A stretch of DNA of 27,496 nucleotides from a virus. Each line of letters opens with the position of its first letter. Position 1 is the stretch's first letter. The notes under the pieces were generated by a model. It did not search any database, was not told the DNA's origin, and saw nothing but the letters and a program-made list of their open reading frames with translations. Where the stretch lies: IMG/VR virus record IMGVR_UViG_3300042389_000480, positions 1 through 27,496 of that record; one strand, given 5' to 3'. The position numbers were made by a program, and so were the translations under genes. Shown one piece after another: positions 23,487 to 27,496 of this stretch.

Positions 23487-24812
23487 TCAGGAGATCGCGA
23501 GCGGGGCAACGATGCCGTGGCGCTGGCGGGAGTTGCAGAACAGGTTCCACCAGCAGTCCACCACCTGAACATAGGTGAAGGGCTGGTTGGGGTGCTTCAT
23601 CACTTCGTGCTTCGTGAAGAAGCGGCGGGAGTGGTAGATCGGGGTCAGGTAGTTGCCGTTGACCCAGTAGTAGCGAGCGCCCGGATCAATGACGAGCGGA
23701 TCAGTCTCCGTTGCGCCAGCGGTCTGGCTTGCGGCGACGATGTTGGTGTCGAAGGCGGTGCGCTGCGTCGTTCCGCTCGACAGGCGGGGGAAGATCGCCG
23801 CCGTGTCGAGGTTGGAGCAGTACATCAGTTCGATTCCGCTGAAGGTCGGGTTCGTGTACGCAGCGTCCTGATACGACACCAGCGTGTCGTTCGACGAACG
23901 AAGCGCCTGCTTGTACTGGTTGATGCCGAGCCGCGAGCAGAGGATCATCTGGCGGTTGAGCGTCGGCTTCTCAAAGTACTCCTGCTTCGTGCTGGGCGGG
24001 ACGAACTCGCACTTGAGGAACATCTCGTCGAACGCCGTGATCAGGCCACCGATGGTGGCGCTGAAGGTCTGACCGTTGACGCGGCAGTTCTCGATGTTCG
24101 AGAACTGGGCCATCGCGAGGTTCGGGCCAGACGAACCCGGAGTCGGGTCGTAGTACGAAATCTGGTTCGTCCAACGATCCTCGCCAGCGACATCGGAGTT
24201 CGTCGCGTTGTTGGCGAGTTGCATGACCGTAGACCAGCCGAGCGGCAGACCGCCACGAACGCCGAAAGCGTTGTTGAAGTCAGGGGTCTCGTTGATGAAG
24301 CACGGGAGCGAGTACGGCAACTTGCCGCCAGCGGCCTCCATCTCCGACGAGTTGCCGAACGGAGAGGCCCACAGGTCGTTCTCAAACCCGTTGAGCAGCG
24401 AAGTCCACATCCGCTGCTCCTTCTGGCGCTTGAGGCGCTTGTACTGCGCCTTCACATAGTCGCGGCCCGAGCCTTCGCCCGAGTTCAGTTCGATCTCATG
24501 GTCGGTCCACGCCATGTGATCGAGGCTGAAGCGCCACGGACACTTGATCGTGTCAAGCACCTGATTGTTGCGCCAGTTGAAGGTGTCGTTCGGGAGGTAG
24601 TGGTCGTAGGTCGATGCATCATCGAACATGATGACATCGCGGATCTCGTTGCCGCCCTGAACGGTTGCTTCGCTCGTCTTGTCCTTGAGGAGGCGAGAGA
24701 AGGCGTAGGTGTTCTTGACGGCCTCGTTGATGACTGCATCCGCGCTGGTCAGGTAGGTGGGACCAGTAGCGGCCATGAAGTCATTGAAGGTCTGGATAGG
24801 GGTTCCGGCCAT
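23487..24812 (-). CDS. Major capsid protein, 441 aa
   Basis: The protein has the length and position of a podovirus-type major capsid protein, following the scaffold-like gene by seven bases. Supporting stretches are MAGTPIQTFNDFMAATGPTY at the start, then FRSDHMAWTDHEI-like FSLDHMAWTDHEI, the helix YVKAQYKRLKRQKEQRMWTSLL, and a C-terminal RYYWVNGNYLTPIYHSRRFFTKHEV, a style seen in HK97-fold phage capsids. No protease site or maturation signal is obvious. The ATG at 24812 has only a weak Shine-Dalgarno, so coupling to the scaffold gene may help. The HK97-fold assignment is from family knowledge, but capsid identity is well supported by order and composition. Confidence 0.82.
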   Translation of the reverse strand: MAGTPIQTFNDFMAATGPTYLTSADAVINEAVKNTYAFSRLLKDKTSEATVQGGNEIRDVIMFDDASTYDHYLPNDTFNWRNNQVLDTIKCPWRFSLDHMAWTDHEIELNSGEGSGRDYVKAQYKRLKRQKEQRMWTSLLNGFENDLWASPFGNSSEMEAAGGKLPYSLPCFINETPDFNNAFGVRGGLPLGWSTVMQLANNATNSDVAGEDRWTNQISYYDPTPGSSGPNLAMAQFSNIENCRVNGQTFSATIGGLITAFDEMFLKCEFVPPSTKQEYFEKPTLNRQMILCSRLGINQYKQALRSSNDTLVSYQDAAYTNPTFSGIELMYCSNLDTAAIFPRLSSGTTQRTAFDTNIVAASQTAGATETDPLVIDPGARYYWVNGNYLTPIYHSRRFFTKHEVMKHPNQPFTYVQVVDCWWNLFCNSRQRHGIVAPLAIS

Positions 24813-24819
24813 TGTGCGC

Positions 24820-25728
24820 TCACTTTCTGATCAGCCGCATGGCTTCGTCGCGAGACTTCCCAGACAGCAGGGCATCGAGGATCGCGTCCTCCGCATCGAC
24901 AGGGGTGCGGGGGCGTTCCGTCCGCGAAACGGTCTTCGCGGCGGTCGGCTGACCAGCAACCTTCTTTCGATCCGGCTTGGCGACCGACTTCCCTGCAAGG
25001 CTGGCGTAAGCCTCCTCGGCGAGGTGCATGACGGTTCGGTAGGTTCCGGGGTTCGCCGCACCGAGCCGATTCATCTCTGCGACCACCGCCTCGCGGTCGG
25101 GGGCATTGGCCCCGTACTGCGAGCGGAAGTACGCATCCGCCGAATCGACCTGTGCAAGCAACGATTGCTCCGCAGCAGCGGACTGCTGCTTGCGAAGTTC
25201 GGCGAGTTCCGCACGCATCGCCTTGAGCGGCTTTGCGGCATCGTCGCCGAGCAGTTCCTCGATCTCCGCGAACGGGTCTTCCTGCTCGGTCTCCTTCCCC
25301 TCTGCGGCGGGTTCGATGTCAACATCGTCCTCCGAATCGGAATCGGTTTCCGGCGGCTCCTGCTTCGCGCCAGACTTCAACTGCTTCTCAAGATCAGCCA
25401 TCTTCTTCCCGTATCCATCGACATCCTTCTGCCGCTTGGATGCCTTGTCGGCCCAAGCGCGAAGGGTGTCCTCGGAAATGGAAGCGATGACCTCTTCCGG
25501 CACGCCGTCGCGCTTCAGCACGGCTGCGTACCGATCTCGTTCCGGGCTTGCCGAAACGGTCTTCGGCTCCTCGCGTTCCGGTGCTTCGACGGGTTCGTCG
25601 GCATCGGCGAAGAGCCTGTCGAGGACATCATCGTCAGCGTCGCGCCGACTCGATGCCGCTACGGGCGTTGCGATATCCTCGGTCGTTTCGACCTCGGTGT
25701 CCTCGTTCTGGATTTCGGGTTCACTCAT
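24820..25728 (-). CDS. Scaffold-like protein, 302 aa
   Basis: A strongly acidic protein with Glu/Asp-rich segments at both ends of its first half (EDTEVETTEDIATP, ADADEPVEAPEREEP, then DSDSEDDVDIEPAAEGKETEQED), coiled-coil helices (KMADLEKQLKSG; MRAELAELRKQQSAAAEQS), and a basic C-terminus (RKKVAGQPTAAKTVSRTERPRTPV). A basic tail that binds the capsid protein is typical of scaffolds. It lies directly before the capsid gene. The ATG at 25728 has TAGGA five bases upstream and follows the previous stop by six bases. No protease motif is visible, so it is a scaffold only. Confidence 0.75.
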   Translation of the reverse strand: MSEPEIQNEDTEVETTEDIATPVAASSRRDADDDVLDRLFADADEPVEAPEREEPKTVSASPERDRYAAVLKRDGVPEEVIASISEDTLRAWADKASKRQKDVDGYGKKMADLEKQLKSGAKQEPPETDSDSEDDVDIEPAAEGKETEQEDPFAEIEELLGDDAAKPLKAMRAELAELRKQQSAAAEQSLLAQVDSADAYFRSQYGANAPDREAVVAEMNRLGAANPGTYRTVMHLAEEAYASLAGKSVAKPDRKKVAGQPTAAKTVSRTERPRTPVDAEDAILDALLSGKSRDEAMRLIRK

Positions 25729-25734
25729 GGTGTC

Positions 25735-26031
25735 CTATTCCTTCTCGTACCCGTGCTGTGCCATGACATTGCGCTCATGGCGGCGCGACTCGATGATGGG
25801 CTTCCCATGTGCGGTGGTCTTGCACCCGGCCAAACGGCGCGGGAGCGAACTGCTCACATAGGGGTATTGCGACCTGTTGGTGGCCGGATCGACTTGGAAG
25901 TCTGATACGACGCGGACGAGTCGCCTCCCATCAACCTCGACGGTTGCTCCAATCGGGGGAGCGTCCTTCATCGCGAACACCAGTTCGCAGGACTTTCCCG
26001 TGGACTCGTCGATGAAAGCGTAACTTGGCAT
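25735..26031 (-). CDS. FmdB-like small protein without zinc-ribbon cysteines, 98 aa
   Basis: The pattern MPSYAFIDESTGKSCELVFAMKDAPPIGATVEVDGRRLVRVVSD follows the FmdB family layout (MPxYxY, E-x-F-x-M-x-D-A-P, then a short loop and R-x-V), but the four cysteines that normally hold zinc are missing: only Cys15 remains in this half. The C-terminal half (YVSSSLPRRLAGCKTTAHGKPIIESRRHERNVMAQHGYEKE) is a small basic motif seen in phage versions between portal and scaffold genes. The ATG at 26031 is two bases after the portal stop; a longer in-frame reading to 26202 lies inside the portal gene. Its role is unknown. Confidence 0.7.
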   Translation of the reverse strand: MPSYAFIDESTGKSCELVFAMKDAPPIGATVEVDGRRLVRVVSDFQVDPATNRSQYPYVSSSLPRRLAGCKTTAHGKPIIESRRHERNVMAQHGYEKE

Positions 26032-26033
26032 TG

Positions 26034-27496
26034 TCACTTCGCCTTGTTTCGTGCAAGGATTTGTGCGAGGGGGTTCTCTCCAGCGCCCTGTGGTGATTGC
26101 CCTGCACCTTGCTGCATCTGCATCACACGGGCTTGGTCGATCAGGTCTCCGAGGTTCGGGATGTTCATCGCATCGCCGACCATCGACATCACCTCGCGCC
26201 ACTTGACATGGGGGGCAGCGAGGACTTGCTGCGACAGCGTGCCGATGAGTTGCAGCATCTCCAACGAGCGCTTCTGAAGAATCATGTCGCTGACGCGCTC
26301 CATGCTCATCGCCTCGATGTCGAGGTCGAGGTCATCGAACGCACCGACCATCGCGTTGGCGCTGAACATCGGTTCAGGCTCGCCGACAATAGGAACGCCG
26401 TCCTCGCCGAGCGGGAACACCACCTTGCGGTCGTGGAACAGGAACCACGCGACGTTCCGCATGGACTCGTTCACGCACTCCTGAAACTGGCGCTTCAGGT
26501 GCGCCATCCGCATCCCCGATGCGCTTTCCGCAACGCTGACTTCGGTAGCGGTCGGCTGGCCCGTGATGTTCCCTCGCATCGCGTCGTGGATGCCTGACAC
26601 CCGGTCCAGCCTGTCCTGCGCCATCGCCGAGTACTGCACCTGTTGAGGAGTGATGCCGCCGATCTCGATGGGAACCACCTGTGTCGGATCAATGCCGTCA
26701 GCCAGCACCACATAGAGATCGTCCTTGTCCCTGATGTCCTGCGCCAACTTCGCGTTCCGGCTGTCCACCGCGATCAGCCGCTTGTACGCGCTGGCGCTGT
26801 AGCGCATCGACCGAAGGTGGTGGTTGACATCGTCCATCTGCGGGACGAGCGCCATGATCGGCGACAGCGGGTACGGATCGTCGGGGACCGTGTACACGCC
26901 GAACACCGTGTACGGACCCGTGCGCGGGCCGTAGTACGGGCGCGGCTTGCGGGCGAACCCGGCATCGGACTTCTTGCCGTCCGCGCTCTGCCCCTTGATC
27001 ATCGTGTAGATCGTTCCGCTGAACACCTGTGCGCCAAGCGCCTCGTCGATCTCCTCGATGTCCTCGTCCCGCACTTCCGGCACGAACACCTCGTACACCA
27101 CAAGTTCCTGTCGGTCGGGGATCTCGCGCTTGCCCGAGTAGCCCTCGCGCACCTCGTCCACGCCGCTGTTGTCGGCGACGCGGTTGATGATCTCGCTGTC
27201 CCACCCGTCCTCGCGCTCTGCTTGCTCCAGCAGATCATCGCGGTCGATCACCCAGCAATGACCCATGTACCGAGCATCCTCGGTGTTGGTCGCAGCCGGG
27301 TCCATGAAGAACCGATCCGGGCTGATGCGGTACAGGCGCGGAAGGAACGGCTCGCCGCCGTCGATCTCACGGTAGCCCTTGCGCGGCTCGTTCACGACCA
27401 TGCCGACCCCGTAGGCCAGCAACATATCGGTGGCGATGCGCTCCAGCGTGTTCCGCACCTTCGTCATCTTGCACCAACGGTTGATGCCGACCTGAA
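26034..27496 (-). CDS. Portal protein (N-terminus missing at window edge)
   Basis: The readable 487 codons are open to the right edge with no stop, so the true start lies outside; the internal Met at 27467 is not the start. Features of podovirus portals include LYRISPDRFFMDPAATNTEDARYMGHCWVIDRDDL (a structured wing segment with the conserved R-x-x-W-x-DPx style), a long helix region around VSGIHDAMRGNITGQPTATEVSVAESASGMRMAHLKRQFQ, and a Gln/Met-rich C-terminus ending ILARNKAK. It is the first head gene in the transcript. Family identity is good, but I cannot say which portal subfamily it belongs to. Confidence 0.82.
   Translation of the reverse strand, partial: QVGINRWCKMTKVRNTLERIATDMLLAYGVGMVVNEPRKGYREIDGGEPFLPRLYRISPDRFFMDPAATNTEDARYMGHCWVIDRDDLLEQAEREDGWDSEIINRVADNSGVDEVREGYSGKREIPDRQELVVYEVFVPEVRDEDIEEIDEALGAQVFSGTIYTMIKGQSADGKKSDAGFARKPRPYYGPRTGPYTVFGVYTVPDDPYPLSPIMALVPQMDDVNHHLRSMRYSASAYKRLIAVDSRNAKLAQDIRDKDDLYVVLADGIDPTQVVPIEIGGITPQQVQYSAMAQDRLDRVSGIHDAMRGNITGQPTATEVSVAESASGMRMAHLKRQFQECVNESMRNVAWFLFHDRKVVFPLGEDGVPIVGEPEPMFSANAMVGAFDDLDLDIEAMSMERVSDMILQKRSLEMLQLIGTLSQQVLAAPHVKWREVMSMVGDAMNIPNLGDLIDQARVMQMQQGAGQSPQGAGENPLAQILARNKAK

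Noticed and set aside
23445-24830. 461-aa plus-strand open frame opposite the major capsid gene
   Set aside because: It mirrors the capsid gene almost exactly and has the Val/Arg/Glu-rich composition of an antisense shadow.

Overview
This window looks like the late (virion) region of a tailed dsDNA phage, most probably with a short, podovirus-type tail, in a host of moderately high G+C (two hand-counted 60-base lines in the giant gene give 68% and 40%). Every gene I support reads on the minus strand, so the biological order runs from the right edge (27496) to the left edge (1). I saw no tRNA, rRNA, insertion sequence or CRISPR array. The host cannot be named from this sequence.

Head module (27496 to 22920): a portal protein cut by the right edge, a small FmdB-like protein that has lost its zinc-ribbon cysteines, an acidic scaffold-like protein, the major capsid protein and a small decoration-like protein. 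Two perfect hairpins, both with GAAA loops in the transcript, bracket the decoration gene.

Tail, fibre and lysis module (22870 to 15134): a head-tail adaptor, a collagen-like HxH fibre, a protein of unknown function, a lectin-type fibre, a small unknown protein, a compact membrane cassette (small TM/coiled-coil protein, holin-like protein, lipoprotein), a third fibre with a tropism-determinant-like N-terminus, and a large beta-rich nozzle-like tail protein. No endolysin was recognised.

Ejection module (15144 to 1223): a cupin-SET fusion protein, then a Gly/Ala-rich coiled-coil protein, a small protein, a 481-aa protein and a 3376-aa giant protein, in an arrangement like the internal virion (ejection) proteins of T7-type phages. 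The giant carries two separate HExxH metallopeptidase-like sites, an HDxxGH domain, a phage domain around Trp914, a Pro/Ala linker, coiled coils and hydrophobic segments. The second peptidase lies in a visibly AT-richer stretch.

Left end (1220 to 1): a sigma70-like promoter with a palindrome over its -10 drives a small ribbon-helix-helix protein, followed by a hairpin, a PD-(D/E)XK exonuclease and the first 22 codons of a RecT/Bet-like annealing protein. This is the start of a recombination operon and a change of transcription unit. Most genes elsewhere are joined by ATGA, GTGA or TAATG overlaps or gaps of 2 to 12 bases, which suggests long polycistronic messages with translational coupling.
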